From Nocardioides sp. (GTDB taxonomy: Bacteria; Actinomycetota; Actinomycetes; Propionibacteriales; Nocardioidaceae): DNA of 64,000 nucleotides. Where the stretch lies: positions 62,001 to 126,000 of the forward strand of contig NZ_JASEEQ010000011.1 in the NCBI RefSeq assembly GCF_030019515.1. The letters are read 5' to 3'. The position numbers were made by a program, and so were the translations under genes. The notes under the pieces are model-generated. The model was not told the DNA's origin and did not search any database. It saw nothing but the letters and a program-made list of their open reading frames with translations. Below are positions 7,813 to 17,149 of this stretch, one piece after another. How positions within the stretch are numbered: position 1 is the first letter of the stretch; the number at the start of each line of letters is the position of its first letter.

Positions 7813-10800
7813 TCAGTCCGAGGGCGAGGCCGACGGCGACTCCGAGGGTGAGGACGACGAGGACGCCGAGGGCGAGCCCGAAGGCTGGCCGGAGGAGCCG
7901 CGCTTCTGGCCGAGCTCCATGGCCGCCTCGACCTTGGCCTGGGCGATGCCGATCTGGCGCTGGTACTCGGCGAGGTCCTGGTCGGCCAGCGCCGCGTCGG
8001 CGGCGTCGAAGGCCCTCTGCGCCTGGTCCAGGAGGGCCCGGATCTGCGCGGCGACGCTGCCGGTGACCGGCGGCGGGTTCTCGTTGCCGTCCGGCTGGCC
8101 GGTGTTGTCCGGCGGCTGTGTGCTGGGGCCGGTGCTGACGCCGAGCAGGTTCTCCAGCGCGTCGCGCAGGGTCGAGCCGAACCCGATGTCATTGCCGTAC
8201 TTCACCAGCACGTAGCGCAGGATCGGGAAGCTCGAGTCCGAGAGCGCCTGGGTCGCGTAGACGGGCTGGACGTACATCAGCCCGTCGTTGATCGGCAGCG
8301 TCAGCAGGTTGCCGTACACCGGCCTCGCGCCGCTGCGGTTGAACTGGGCGAGCTCGTTGGCGACCTCGGGGTCGGTGGCGAACTGGTTGGCCACCTGGCC
8401 CGGGCCCGGCGTCTGCTCGTTGGGCAGCTCGAGGACCTGCATCTGGCCGTACTGGTCGCTCGTCGCGTCCGCGTTCACCGAGACGAACGAGGCGAGGTTG
8501 TTCTTGTTGTACGGCACGTACACCGAGGTCAACGAGAACACCTGGTCGGTGCCGCCGTTGCTGTCCACGAAGAGCCGGTACGGCGGCTGGAACTTGCCCT
8601 TGGAGTACGGGTCCTCCGGCACCTGCCAGCGGTTGTTGCCCTGGTAGAAGTCGATCGGGTCGGTCACGTGGTAGCGAGCGAACTGGTAGCGCTGCACCTG
8701 GAACAGGTCCTCGGGGTAGCGCAGGTGGTCGAGCAGGTCCTCGGAGATCTGCGACTTGTCCTCGACCGTGCCCGGGAACGCGCTGCGCCAGGCGTTCAGC
8801 ATCGGGTCGTCCTCGTCCCAGGCGTACAGCGTGACGTCGCCGGTGTATGCGTCGACGGTCGCCTTCACGGCGTTGCGCATGTAGTTGATCTCGTCGGTCG
8901 GCAGCGTGCGCAGCCCGGTCTCCTCCTGCAAGGAGTCGTCGATCATCGTCTGGAAGGACTCCTTCTCCGACAGCGGGTAGCGGTCGGTGGTGGTGTAGCC
9001 GTCGATGATCCACAGGATCCGGCCGTCGACGACCGCCGGGTAGGGGTCGCTGTCGACCGTCAGCCAGGGCGCGACCTTCTCGACGCGGTCGGCCGGGGTG
9101 CGGTTGAACAGCACCTTGCTGTTCTCGTTGACGCGCCCGGAGAGCAGGAAGTTCGGCTCGCCGAACTTGGTGGCGAACATGAGCTGGTTGAAGAACCCGC
9201 CCACGCTGGCGTCGCCCGCCCCGTCGTACGTCGTGGTGGAGCCCTCCTCGGACCCGGCCGTCTGCAGGTTCAGCTCGACGTCGGTGGCGTCCGGCTTCGG
9301 CTTGCCGACCACGGAGTACTCCGGGCTCTGCTCGCCGTAGTAGATCCGGTCCTCGAAGCCTCCGGTCGCGCGAGCGAGCGCATCCTGCCCGGCGTTGGTG
9401 CCCTGTGCCCACACGATGCCCGCCTGGTCACCGGTGTTGTCGGCGTTGTCGATCTGGGTCTTGTTGTCCTCGCTGCGCTGGTTGGCGAACGCCGCGATGA
9501 TCCCGTTGCCGTGCGTGTAGACCGTGTGCAGGTTGGTCCAGTTCCGGTCGCCGGCGTTCATGCCGCTCTGGTCGAGCTCGCGGACGCCGAGCACGAGCGC
9601 GCGGTCGTTGCCGTCGACGTCGTAGCGGTCCACGTCGAGGACCTGCGCGACCGAGTAGTAGGCGCGCACCTGCTGGTTCTGCTCGAACGCGTCACGCACC
9701 AGCTGGGGGTCGACCAGCGGCACCGAGGACGTCTCCTCCTCGACCGAGCTCGCGGAGCCGGCGCCCAGCGCGGTGGCGGGGTCGTACTTCTCCACGTCGA
9801 CGTGGGCGACGTCGTACGCCGTCCGGGTCGCCTCGATGTTCTTCTCGATGTACGGCGCCTCCTTGTCCGCCTCGGAGGGCTTGACCTGGAACTGCTGCAC
9901 GATGCCCGGCCAGATCAGGCCGAGCAGGATCGCCGAGACGGCCAGCAGGGCCAGTCCGACCGACGGCAGCAGCCAGGTACGGCGCCACACGTTGACGAAG
10001 AACAGCACCGCGCAGATGACGGAGATGCCGAGCAGGATGTTCTTGGCCGGCAGCACCGCGTGGTCGTCGGTGTAGGTCATGCCGGTGATCACGCCGCCGC
10101 CCTGGCTGACCAGGTCGAAGCGGTCCAGCCAGTAGTCGGCGGCCTTGGCGAGCACGAAGAAGCCGAGCAGCACCGAGATCTGCGCCTGGGCGGCCCCGGA
10201 GAGCCGGTCGCGGGGGGTCTGCAGCCGGATCCCGCCGTACAGGTAGTGCACCACCGCGGCCGCGATCAGCGCGATGACGAGCACCGCCATCGCGTAGTCG
10301 ACCAGGTAGTGCAGCCACGGCAGGTTGAAGACGTAGAAGCCGATGTCCTTGTGGAAGTAGGCGTCCTCGCTGCCGAACGACGTCCCGTTGCGCCACAACA
10401 GGTAGTCGCGCCACTCCCCGATCGCCGAGCTGCCGGCGAAGGCGCCGAGCACCAGCGCGACACCGACCAGGAGCCAGGTGCGGATCGGGTTGATCGCCTC
10501 GCGGTAGCGGTCCAGCCCGTTCTGCTCCGGGGAGTTGGGGCGGAAGAACGGCCGGAACCGGTAGGCCAGGTAGATGTTCACGCCCACGACCAGCGCCATC
10601 CCGATGCCGAAGGCGAAGAACAGCACGGTCTTGGTCCAGAACAGTGTGGTGAAGACCTCGCCGTACCCGCCCGAGACGTACCAGAGCCGGTCGGTGTAGA
10701 TGCCCGCGAACGTGCTCAGCCCCAGGAACCCGATCACCAGCACCACGGCGGTGATGATCAGTGCGCGTGACCGGCGCGACCCGGACCGCGCCGGAGGTCC

Positions 10801-10836
10801 GGCGTCCCGGGGGGCCTCGTCGAACAGCTCGCTCAT
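7813..10836 (-). CDS. UPF0182 family integral membrane protein
   Basis: A 1007-residue protein of the UPF0182 (COG1615) family found across actinobacteria and cyanobacteria; its function is unknown. The N-terminal 330 residues contain about seven membrane segments, the first at about 26-48 (ALIITAVVLVIGFLGLSTFA). A large domain predicted to lie outside follows, with motifs such as PLIDGRxLWI-like GRILWIIDGY and a conserved tyrosine-rich stretch. The last 75 residues are a low-complexity tail ending in Ser/Pro repeats. Its ATG overlaps the stop of the PPA1309-family gene by 4 bases, and that gene overlaps the PDZ-Lon protease gene. This three-gene operon is conserved in actinobacteria and suggests an envelope role. 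Confidence 0.9.
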   Translation of the reverse strand: MSELFDEAPRDAGPPARSGSRRSRALIITAVVLVIGFLGLSTFAGIYTDRLWYVSGGYGEVFTTLFWTKTVLFFAFGIGMALVVGVNIYLAYRFRPFFRPNSPEQNGLDRYREAINPIRTWLLVGVALVLGAFAGSSAIGEWRDYLLWRNGTSFGSEDAYFHKDIGFYVFNLPWLHYLVDYAMAVLVIALIAAAVVHYLYGGIRLQTPRDRLSGAAQAQISVLLGFFVLAKAADYWLDRFDLVSQGGGVITGMTYTDDHAVLPAKNILLGISVICAVLFFVNVWRRTWLLPSVGLALLAVSAILLGLIWPGIVQQFQVKPSEADKEAPYIEKNIEATRTAYDVAHVDVEKYDPATALGAGSASSVEEETSSVPLVDPQLVRDAFEQNQQVRAYYSVAQVLDVDRYDVDGNDRALVLGVRELDQSGMNAGDRNWTNLHTVYTHGNGIIAAFANQRSEDNKTQIDNADNTGDQAGIVWAQGTNAGQDALARATGGFEDRIYYGEQSPEYSVVGKPKPDATDVELNLQTAGSEEGSTTTYDGAGDASVGGFFNQLMFATKFGEPNFLLSGRVNENSKVLFNRTPADRVEKVAPWLTVDSDPYPAVVDGRILWIIDGYTTTDRYPLSEKESFQTMIDDSLQEETGLRTLPTDEINYMRNAVKATVDAYTGDVTLYAWDEDDPMLNAWRSAFPGTVEDKSQISEDLLDHLRYPEDLFQVQRYQFARYHVTDPIDFYQGNNRWQVPEDPYSKGKFQPPYRLFVDSNGGTDQVFSLTSVYVPYNKNNLASFVSVNADATSDQYGQMQVLELPNEQTPGPGQVANQFATDPEVANELAQFNRSGARPVYGNLLTLPINDGLMYVQPVYATQALSDSSFPILRYVLVKYGNDIGFGSTLRDALENLLGVSTGPSTQPPDNTGQPDGNENPPPVTGSVAAQIRALLDQAQRAFDAADAALADQDLAEYQRQIGIAQAKVEAAMELGQKRGSSGQPSGSPSASSSSSPSESPSASPSD

Positions 10837-11465
10837 CCCTGCTTCTCTCCTTCATCACCGGAGGCATCTCCGGAAGCATCCCCGGAGGTGTCCCCGGGCT
10901 CGTCCAACGTCACCCCGAGCAGCTGCAGCAGCCCCGGCACGAGGTCGGCGCCGCCCACGACCGACTGGTCGTCGTCGTGCGCGCGCAGTCGCAACGCACA
11001 GTACGTCGCCCCCGCGCGCGTGACACCCGCGACGATCCGCACGTCCTGGCGGTCGGGGTGCTCGCGCGCGAACTCCTCCGCCGAGGCCGGGTCCGCGGGG
11101 ATCAGCGGATCCGCGTCCGGTGGCAGCACCAGCCGCTCCACGACCGCGGCGCAGCCGGCGACCTCGGGCGGCCACACGATCGACTCCAGCGCGACCTCGA
11201 GGGGCTGGTCGGGCCGGAGCTGGTCCTGCTCGATCGGGGTCAGCGAGCCTTGCGCCGATGCGGAGTCCAGGCCCATCGCTGCGGCCAGCGCCGGCTCCCG
11301 CTCGACGAGTGCGGCGGTGTCGACCAGGGCGTACAGCCGCGCCGGCTGGTCCCAACCGTCCGCCGCGATGTGGCTCTCGATCTCGAGGACCGCGGACGCG
11401 AGGGCCGGGTCCGCGTCCAGGTCGTCGGCGAGGGCTCCGCTGAGCTCCGGGTCGAAGTCCGTCAC
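10833..11465 (-). CDS. PPA1309 family protein
   Basis: A 210-residue soluble protein of the conserved actinobacterial PPA1309 family, whose function is not known. The fold seems alpha/beta with no catalytic motif visible. WPPEVAGCAAVVERLVLPP and the stretch around GATYCALRLRAHDDD are the conserved family parts. The C-terminus ends in short repeats (GDASGDASGDEG). Both ends overlap neighbours by 4 bases: the protease gene upstream and the UPF0182 gene downstream. It therefore belongs to a tight operon and is probably needed in fixed ratio with those membrane proteins. Confidence 0.8.
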   Translation of the reverse strand: MTDFDPELSGALADDLDADPALASAVLEIESHIAADGWDQPARLYALVDTAALVEREPALAAAMGLDSASAQGSLTPIEQDQLRPDQPLEVALESIVWPPEVAGCAAVVERLVLPPDADPLIPADPASAEEFAREHPDRQDVRIVAGVTRAGATYCALRLRAHDDDQSVVGGADLVPGLLQLLGVTLDEPGDTSGDASGDASGDEGEKQG

Positions 11466-12526
11466 TTCTCGCTCTCCTCGCAGCTCGGCAGGTCCGCGTC
11501 ATGGTCCTTGACCCAGGCGGCGATCGCCACCCGCGCGTCGTGCATCGTGTCGGCGCGCACCAGTCGCATGTCGCCGTTCGGGGCGCCGAGCGCCTCCGCG
11601 CAGTTGTCGGGCGGCACCATGAAGAGCTCGGCGCCGGCGTCGCGCGCGCCGACGATCTTCTGCTGGATGCCGCCGATCGGGCCGACGTTGCCCGCGGCGT
11701 CGATGGTGCCGGTGCCGGCGATCGTGGCGCCGCCGCTCAGCGAGCCCGGGGTCAGGGTGTCGTAGATGCCCAGGGAGAACATCAGCCCGGCGCTGGGCCC
11801 GCCGATGCTCGGGTCGATGGCGATGTCGACCTCGACCGGCAGGTCGGGCTTGGCCTGGGTCCCGACCTGGATGCCGATCTGGGGTCGGCCGTCGTTCAGC
11901 TCCGGGGTGATCGAGAGCGCCCGCCGGTCACCGTCGCGCCGGATCAGCAGGTGCACCGGGTCGCCCTCGTCCAACGCGCCCACGAGGTCCACGACCTGGT
12001 CGGCGGTCGAGACGGGCGTGTCGCCGACGCGGAGCAGCACGTCGCCGGTCTCGAGGGCGCCGTCCGCGGGGGTGTCCTTCGCGACACCCGCGACGACCGC
12101 CTCGGTCACGTGGTAGCCCAGCTCCTCGAGGGCGACCGCGGTGGCGGCGTCCTGCGAGCTGGTCATCTCCTGGGCGCCCTCCTGGCGGTTCTGCTCAACG
12201 GTCTCGCCCTCGTGGTAGACGGCGTCGTACGGATAGACGGCGTCCTCGTCACTGAGCCAGTCGCGCATCAGCTCGAAGAGGCTGTTGCTGCCCTTCGGCT
12301 CGGGCTGGGACACGTACACGGTGGTCATCCGCAGCTCGCCCGTGTCGCGGTACGCCGGGTGGCCGGAGACCTCGATGATCTCCTTGCCCTCCTGGTTGGT
12401 GCCGAGCACGTCCAGGGTGAGTCCGGGCTCGTAGGTGACGAACGGCAGCGGCTTGAGCGCGGCCGTCACCCACAGCCCGATCAGCAGCGGCACGGCGAGG
12501 AGCCCGGCCAGGGTGCGCTGCGTCAT
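11462..12526 (-). CDS. ylbL: PDZ and Lon-type protease, YlbL family
   Basis: A 354-residue membrane-anchored serine protease. An N-terminal hydrophobic segment (about 7-26) anchors it with the catalytic part outside. A PDZ domain lies at about 135-225 (GDVLLRVGDTPV), and a Lon-like (S16) domain follows. The catalytic Ser is in GGPSAGLM and the Lys in GGIQQK, the Ser-Lys dyad of this family. No AAA domain is present, as expected for YlbL/Rv3194c-type proteins. It is the first gene of the operon with PPA1309 and UPF0182 and could process or quality-control the UPF0182 protein. A small membrane protein gene lies 41 bases upstream in the same direction. Confidence 0.9.
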   Translation of the reverse strand: MTQRTLAGLLAVPLLIGLWVTAALKPLPFVTYEPGLTLDVLGTNQEGKEIIEVSGHPAYRDTGELRMTTVYVSQPEPKGSNSLFELMRDWLSDEDAVYPYDAVYHEGETVEQNRQEGAQEMTSSQDAATAVALEELGYHVTEAVVAGVAKDTPADGALETGDVLLRVGDTPVSTADQVVDLVGALDEGDPVHLLIRRDGDRRALSITPELNDGRPQIGIQVGTQAKPDLPVEVDIAIDPSIGGPSAGLMFSLGIYDTLTPGSLSGGATIAGTGTIDAAGNVGPIGGIQQKIVGARDAGAELFMVPPDNCAEALGAPNGDMRLVRADTMHDARVAIAAWVKDHDADLPSCEESEK

Positions 12527-12567
12527 GGCGCAAGCCTGTCAGATGCGACCTAGGCGGGGCGGGCGAC

Positions 12568-12813
12568 CTAGGAGACGCGCCGCGACGGGCGTACGGCGAT
12601 GCCGGTGGAGCGGTCGTCCGCCGGCGGCGGCACGGCGTACCCGGGCATGGGCCGGCGGCGCCGGCGCGGATCGGGCTCCAGCGCCGCGGCCAGCCGGCGC
12701 ACGGCGACCTCGCGGTCGATCTCGCCGCGGCCCTCGCGACCGAGCCAGGCGACCCAGAGCATCGCCACGACCGTGACGACGACCGAGGGCACCAGCCAGA
12801 GCAGGATCTCCAC
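12568..12813 (-). CDS. Small single-pass membrane protein, 81 aa
   Basis: The first 25 residues are one hydrophobic segment (ILLWLVPSVVVTVVAMLWVA), followed by a charged Arg/Pro-rich cytoplasmic-type tail. The ATG at 12813 and stop at 12568 leave 41 bases before the ylbL gene, so cotranscription is likely. I do not recognise a named family; similar short membrane proteins are common at this locus in related genomes as far as I know. The role may be linked to the adjacent membrane protease, which is inference. Confidence 0.6.
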   Translation of the reverse strand: MEILLWLVPSVVVTVVAMLWVAWLGREGRGEIDREVAVRRLAAALEPDPRRRRRPMPGYAVPPPADDRSTGIAVRPSRRVS

Positions 12814-12966
12814 GCCCCGAGCCTAGGCGAGTACGGCAACCAAACCCTTGAGACTCGCGGGTCTGACTCGGCCCCCTGCCGGTGTGGGTGCTCAGCCTGG
12901 CCCCGCAGCCGACTCGCCGACCGCAACCGTTCGGTGTCAGGCCGCCCCCAGAGCGGCGGCCCGCGC

Positions 12967-12992
12967 CGACGAAGTCGACGCGCGAGACGCGG
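12967..12992 (-). repeat. 26-base repeat directly after the moaE stop
   Basis: The 26 bases next to the moaE stop codon are identical to 23760-23785, which directly follow the nudC stop. On the transcript strand the sequence contains CGACTTCGTCG, a tight hairpin, and is followed in both places by GCGCGGGCCGC. It may be a 3' UTR element, terminator or member of a dispersed repeat family. Confidence 0.6.
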
Positions 12993-13418
12993 CTACGGCG
13001 TGCCGACCCACTCGTCGGTGCCGTCGCCGAACCGCTGGTGCTTCCAGATCGGCACCTCGGCCTTGAGCGTGTCGATCAGCGCCTTCGAGGCCACGAACGC
13101 GTCGCCGCGGTGGGCGGCGGAGGTGGCGACCACGACCGCGATGTCCCCGATCCCGAGGGTGCCGGTGCGGTGCACGGCCGCGACGCCGTGCACGTCGTAC
13201 TCCTCCGCGACCCGTTCGCAGACCTCGCGCAGCCGGTCGAGGGCGCTCGGGTGGGCGGAGTACTCGAGCCCGTCCACGTCCTTGCCGGCGTCATGGTCGC
13301 GGACCCGCCCGACGAACAGGGTCAGGCCACCGGAGGCGTCGTCGTCGAGCGCGGCGACCACCTCGGCGACGTCGAGCGGGGTCTCGCGGAGGTCCACGAG
13401 ACGAACGGCAGAGCTCAC
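12993..13418 (-). CDS. moaE: Molybdopterin synthase large subunit MoaE
   Basis: A 141-residue MoaE protein that, with the thiocarboxylated MoaD, inserts sulfur into precursor Z to make molybdopterin. Family features are visible: LTLFVGRVRD near residue 35-45, GLEYSAHPS, the HRTGTLGIGD motif with VVVATSAAHRGDAF, and the active-site lysines in LKAEVPIWKHQ. GTG 13418 gives the usual family length; the frame stays open far upstream but without homology. The gene is alone here, with no moaD, moaA or moaC nearby. The pathway is relevant because a molybdenum hydroxylase is encoded at 53-57 kb. Confidence 0.9.
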   Translation of the reverse strand: MSSAVRLVDLRETPLDVAEVVAALDDDASGGLTLFVGRVRDHDAGKDVDGLEYSAHPSALDRLREVCERVAEEYDVHGVAAVHRTGTLGIGDIAVVVATSAAHRGDAFVASKALIDTLKAEVPIWKHQRFGDGTDEWVGTP

Positions 13419-13476
13419 GACGTGACCATAGAACACGACCGGTTCGCATTGACCGGGGGCCGCGTACCGTGGAGCC

Positions 13477-14817
13477 ATGAACGACAAGCCGGGCGAGACA
13501 CCCGACGACGGCAACGAGCCGGGACCGGACCGCGGCCAGAACCCCTTCAAGGGCACGCCGTTCGAGCAGCTCTTCGGTGCCCTCGGCGGGGCGGCCGGCG
13601 CCGGTGGACCCGGCGCGGCCGGCTTGCCCGACCTGGGCCAGCTCTTCAACCAGATCCAGTTCCTCATGCAGCCGCACGAGGGCCCGGTCAACTGGGACTT
13701 CGCGCTGGACATCGCCCGCAAGGCCGTCGCGCAGTCCCCCGACCCGACGCCGAGCCAGAAGCAGCGCGACGCGGTCGCGGACGCCGTCCGGCTCGCCGAC
13801 CACTGGCTCGACGACACCACCACCTTCCCGTCCGGCGTCACCTCCACCGCGGCCTGGAGCCGCGCGGAGTGGGTGGTCGGCACCACCGACGTGTGGAAGG
13901 TGCTCGTCGAGCCGATCGCGGAGTCGTCGGTGCAGGCACTCGGCGGTGCGCTGCCCGAGGAGGCTCGCGCCATGTCCGGGCCGCTGCTCGGGATCCTGGG
14001 CCAGGCCGTCGGCGGCATGCTCGCCTCCCAGGTCGGCTCCGGGCTGGGGGCCCTGGCCGCCGAGGTGCTCAGCGTCTCCGACATCGGGCTGCCGCTGGCA
14101 GCGCCCGGCAAGGCCGCGCTGGTGCCCGCGAACGTCGCGGCGTTCGCGGACGGCCTGGACGTGAGCGAGGACGACGTGCTCCTCTACCTCGCGCTGCGCG
14201 AGGCCGCCCATCAGCGGCTCTTCGTCCACGTGCCGTGGCTGCGCGACCACCTGATCGGCGCCGTGGCCGACTACGCCCGCGGCATCCAGATCAACGCCGA
14301 GGGCATCCAGTCGCGGATCGAGGAGCAGATGCGCGGCATCGACCCGACCGACCCGGCGTCGATGCAGCAGCTCCTCGAGAGCGGCATGTTCGACCTGCCG
14401 CGCTCGCCGGCCCAGGAGTCCGCTCTCCAGCGCCTCGAGGTGACCCTGGCCCTGGTGGAGGGCTGGGTCGACGAGGTCGTCGGCCAGGCGACCGCCGAGC
14501 GGATGCCGCCGGCGGCCAGGCTGCAGGAGGCGTTCCGCCGACGCCGTGCGGCGGGCGGGCCGGCCGAGGAGACGTTCGCGAGCCTGGTCGGGCTGGAGCT
14601 GCGCCCACGCAGGCTGCGGGACGCGTCGACGCTGTGGGGCTCGCTGCGCACCCGGCAGGGCGTCGAGGCCCGCGACGGCGTGTGGATGCACCCGGACCTG
14701 CTGCCGACCGCGGCCGACCTCGACGACCCGCTCGGCTTCCGCGAGGACGCCACCGCTCCGCCCCAGCTCAGCGACGAGGACTTCGACGCCGAGCTGAAGA
14801 AGCTGCTCGGGGAGTGA
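13477..14817 (+). CDS. DUF2342 family zinc-dependent metalloprotease-like protein
   Basis: A 446-residue protein of the actinobacterial DUF2342 family (Rv3195-like), often annotated as a zinc-dependent metalloprotease. The candidate metal site is LREAAHQRLFVHVPWL (about residues 238-253), where an EAAHQR segment replaces a classical HExxH. The N-terminal 50 residues are Gly/Pro-rich and disordered, and no signal peptide is visible, so it is probably cytosolic. It is divergent from moaE and its stop overlaps the NUDIX gene start by GTGA (14814-14817). The family assignment is firm; the enzymatic activity is not proven. Confidence 0.85.
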   Translation: MNDKPGETPDDGNEPGPDRGQNPFKGTPFEQLFGALGGAAGAGGPGAAGLPDLGQLFNQIQFLMQPHEGPVNWDFALDIARKAVAQSPDPTPSQKQRDAVADAVRLADHWLDDTTTFPSGVTSTAAWSRAEWVVGTTDVWKVLVEPIAESSVQALGGALPEEARAMSGPLLGILGQAVGGMLASQVGSGLGALAAEVLSVSDIGLPLAAPGKAALVPANVAAFADGLDVSEDDVLLYLALREAAHQRLFVHVPWLRDHLIGAVADYARGIQINAEGIQSRIEEQMRGIDPTDPASMQQLLESGMFDLPRSPAQESALQRLEVTLALVEGWVDEVVGQATAERMPPAARLQEAFRRRRAAGGPAEETFASLVGLELRPRRLRDASTLWGSLRTRQGVEARDGVWMHPDLLPTAADLDDPLGFREDATAPPQLSDEDFDAELKKLLGE

Positions 14818-15401
14818 CGCCCCACCTGGACCTGCACGCCGACGCGCTGGCGGCCTTGACCGGCTGGCGGGCGCCCGGGCGCGCCCAGGAGGCGCTGCGG
14901 CAGCGGTACGTCGAGCATCTGGCCGCCCACCCCGACGGCCTGGACCGGACCTGCCGCCCCGACCACCTCACCGCGAGCACGCTGGTGCTGGACGCCGACC
15001 ACGGGACGGCGCTCCTCACCCTGCACGCCAAGGCCCGCGCGTGGTTCCAGCTCGGGGGCCACTGCGAGCCCGGCGACGCCACGCTGGTCGGTGCCGCGCT
15101 GCGCGAGGCCACCGAGGAGTCCGGCCTGGCCGGGCTGCGGCTCGACCCGGCGCCGGTGCAGCTCAGCGAGCACGCCGTACCGTTCTGCGGCACGAACGGG
15201 CCAGCGCGGCCGGTGCACCACCTCGACGTCCGCTTCGTCGCGGTCGCTCCTCCCGGCGCCGTGCACGCCATCAGCGAGGAGTCGCTGGACCTGCGCTGGT
15301 GGCCGCTCGACGCGCTCCCCGACCCGCAGGCCGACCTGGTCGAGCTGGTGGAGCTCGCGCGGGCGCGCGTCGCGGACGGTGGCTTCGAGGCCCGTCGCTA
15401 G
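14814..15401 (+). CDS. NUDIX hydrolase
   Basis: A 195-residue NUDIX protein beginning with GTG in a 4-base overlap with the DUF2342 gene. The Nudix box is GGHCEPGDATLVGAALREAT followed by EESGL (about residues 81-105), with the metal-binding REATEE core intact. The substrate is a nucleoside diphosphate derivative that cannot be named from sequence. An N-terminal helical part (1-45) precedes the fold. Its coupling to the DUF2342 gene is also common in related actinobacteria, so a joint physiological role is possible. Confidence 0.85.
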   Translation: MTPHLDLHADALAALTGWRAPGRAQEALRQRYVEHLAAHPDGLDRTCRPDHLTASTLVLDADHGTALLTLHAKARAWFQLGGHCEPGDATLVGAALREATEESGLAGLRLDPAPVQLSEHAVPFCGTNGPARPVHHLDVRFVAVAPPGAVHAISEESLDLRWWPLDALPDPQADLVELVELARARVADGGFEARR

Positions 15402-15434
15402 CGCACCTCGCAGCTCGATCGGCGAGCGGTCCCC

Positions 15435-15962
15435 CTAGTCCACTTCCTCGTCGGGCGGCGGGTCGAGCCGGGCGGCAGTCGACCAGCCGGCGAGGTAGCC
15501 CTTGGCGCGCTCGGCGCGCGGGTAGCGGTCCACCCACGCCCAGAAGCCGGCGTCGTGCCCGGGCTCGAGCAGGTGCGCGAGCTCGTGGACGAGCACGTAG
15601 TCCACGACCCACGACGGCATCCCCTGCAGCCGCGCGGAGAGGCGGATGGTGCGATCACCGGGGGTGCACGATCCCCAACGGGTCTGCTGGTTGTCGACCC
15701 AGCGCACCGACTCCGGGGACGCGAGGCCACCGAGGTAGCGGTCGCTGAGGTCCTGCGCCCGGCGCATCAGGTCGTCGTCGCTGGGCCGCCGCCGGCGCTC
15801 GGACCGCTCCAGCCGGGTGAGCATCTTCTCCACCCACTCCGCCTCCTCGCGCCGCGAGAGGGACGCGGGGATCATCACGACGATCCGGTCACCGTCGCGG
15901 TAGGCCGAGACGGTACGGCGGCGCCGCTTCGAGCGCCGTACCTCCACCTCGGGCCGTCCCAT
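15435..15962 (-). CDS. YgjP-type zinc metallopeptidase (DUF45)
   Basis: A 175-residue protein with the hallmark order of the YgjP/DUF45 family: RWGSC (about 94-98), a beta segment, then VDYVLVHELAHLLEPGHDAGF (about 119-139). The HELAH helix supplies two zinc-binding His and the catalytic Glu, and the His of GHDAGFW the third ligand. It has no signal peptide, so it is probably cytosolic. The first 20 residues are strongly basic. It lies 9 bases downstream of the PHP gene stop, so the two are probably one transcript. Confidence 0.85.
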   Translation of the reverse strand: MGRPEVEVRRSKRRRRTVSAYRDGDRIVVMIPASLSRREEAEWVEKMLTRLERSERRRRPSDDDLMRRAQDLSDRYLGGLASPESVRWVDNQQTRWGSCTPGDRTIRLSARLQGMPSWVVDYVLVHELAHLLEPGHDAGFWAWVDRYPRAERAKGYLAGWSTAARLDPPPDEEVD

Positions 15963-15971
15963 GGCCGAACG

Positions 15972-17030
15972 CTACTTCCTCGCCCACGCCAGCAGCCGGT
16001 CCCGCGGCCAGGTGTTGACGATCCGGTCGGGATCGATGCCGGCGGCCTCGGCCCGCTCGCACCCGTAGACCAGGAAGTCCAGCTGACCCGGGGCATGGGC
16101 GTCGCTGTCGATGGAGAACACGCAGCCGGTGTCGCGGGCCAGCTCCAGCAGCGCGGTCGGCGGATCGCGCCGCTCGGGCCGGGAGTTGATCTCGACCGCG
16201 ACGTCGTGCTCGGCGCACGCCTCGAAGACGGCGGCGGCGTCGAACCGGGAACCGGGGCGGGTGCCGCGGTTGCCGGTCACCAGCCGGCCGGTGCAGTGAC
16301 CGAGCACGTTCGTGCGCGGATTGCGGATCGCGCCGATCATCCGCCGGGTCATGTCGGCGGGATCCATCTTGAGCTTGGAGTGCACGCTGGCGACCCGCAC
16401 GTCGAGCTGCGCGAGCAGGTCGTCGTCCTGGTCGAGCGACCCGTCGTCCAGGATGTCGACCTCGATCCCCTTGAGCAGCGTGAAGGAGTCGTCCACGGCG
16501 GACAGGTGGCGGTTGACCGCCTCGACGACGCCCAGCTGACGGGTCAGCCGCTCCGCGCTGAGGCCGTGGGCGACGGTGAGCCGCGGCGAGTGGTCGGTGA
16601 GCACGAGGTAGTCGTGCCCGAGCTCGATGGCGGTGAACGCCATCTCCTCGATCGGGGAGCCGCCGTCGGACCAGTCGGAATGCGAGTGCAGGTCGCCGCG
16701 CAGGGCGCCGCGCAGTCCCTGACCGCCGGTGGTCAGGTCGCCGCCGTGCTCGCGCTCGAGCTCGGCCAGCCGCGCCGGCAGCACCCCTTGCACGGCGTCG
16801 GCGATCACCCGCGCGGTGCTCGCCCCGACCCCGGGCAGCGACGTCAGGGAGTCCTCCGCCACCGCCGCGGCGACCTCCTCGGCCGACAGCGGCAGGATCG
16901 CCGCGGCGGCGCCGCGGAACGCCTTGACCTTGTAGGTGTCCTCCCGGCCGCGCTCGAGCAGGAACGCGATCCGGCGCAGCGCCGCGACCGGCCCCTCGTG
17001 GTAGCCGCCGTCGTCGGTCTGGTCCGGCAC
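15972..17030 (-). CDS. PHP-domain phosphoesterase with helix-hairpin-helix (PolX C-terminal type)
   Basis: A 352-residue protein. An N-terminal HhH part (about 10-95) contains ALRRIAFLLERGREDTYKVK and the SLPGVGASTA hairpin; the PHP domain follows with GDLHSHSDWSDG, LTDHS, KGIEVDI, VASVHSK, LGHCTGR and FSIDSDAHAP. These His/Asp motifs bind metal ions and hydrolyse phosphoesters. It corresponds to the PHP half of bacterial DNA polymerase X, without the polymerase palm. GTG 17030 is preferred: the frame is open to ATG 17234, but that extra part has poor codon bias and overlaps DnaA-box-like sites. It is probably cotranscribed with the YgjP gene. Confidence 0.8.
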   Translation of the reverse strand: MPDQTDDGGYHEGPVAALRRIAFLLERGREDTYKVKAFRGAAAAILPLSAEEVAAAVAEDSLTSLPGVGASTARVIADAVQGVLPARLAELEREHGGDLTTGGQGLRGALRGDLHSHSDWSDGGSPIEEMAFTAIELGHDYLVLTDHSPRLTVAHGLSAERLTRQLGVVEAVNRHLSAVDDSFTLLKGIEVDILDDGSLDQDDDLLAQLDVRVASVHSKLKMDPADMTRRMIGAIRNPRTNVLGHCTGRLVTGNRGTRPGSRFDAAAVFEACAEHDVAVEINSRPERRDPPTALLELARDTGCVFSIDSDAHAPGQLDFLVYGCERAEAAGIDPDRIVNTWPRDRLLAWARK

Positions 17031-17149
17031 GCCGCTGGCCCTCGTCTCTCCTGGGTTCGGTCCGGGTTTCTTTCCTCCACACCCGGTGGACAGCCATTGT
17101 CCCTGGTCAGGGTGGGGTACGTCGTCCGTGCGGACGTCGCCGGCCGGCG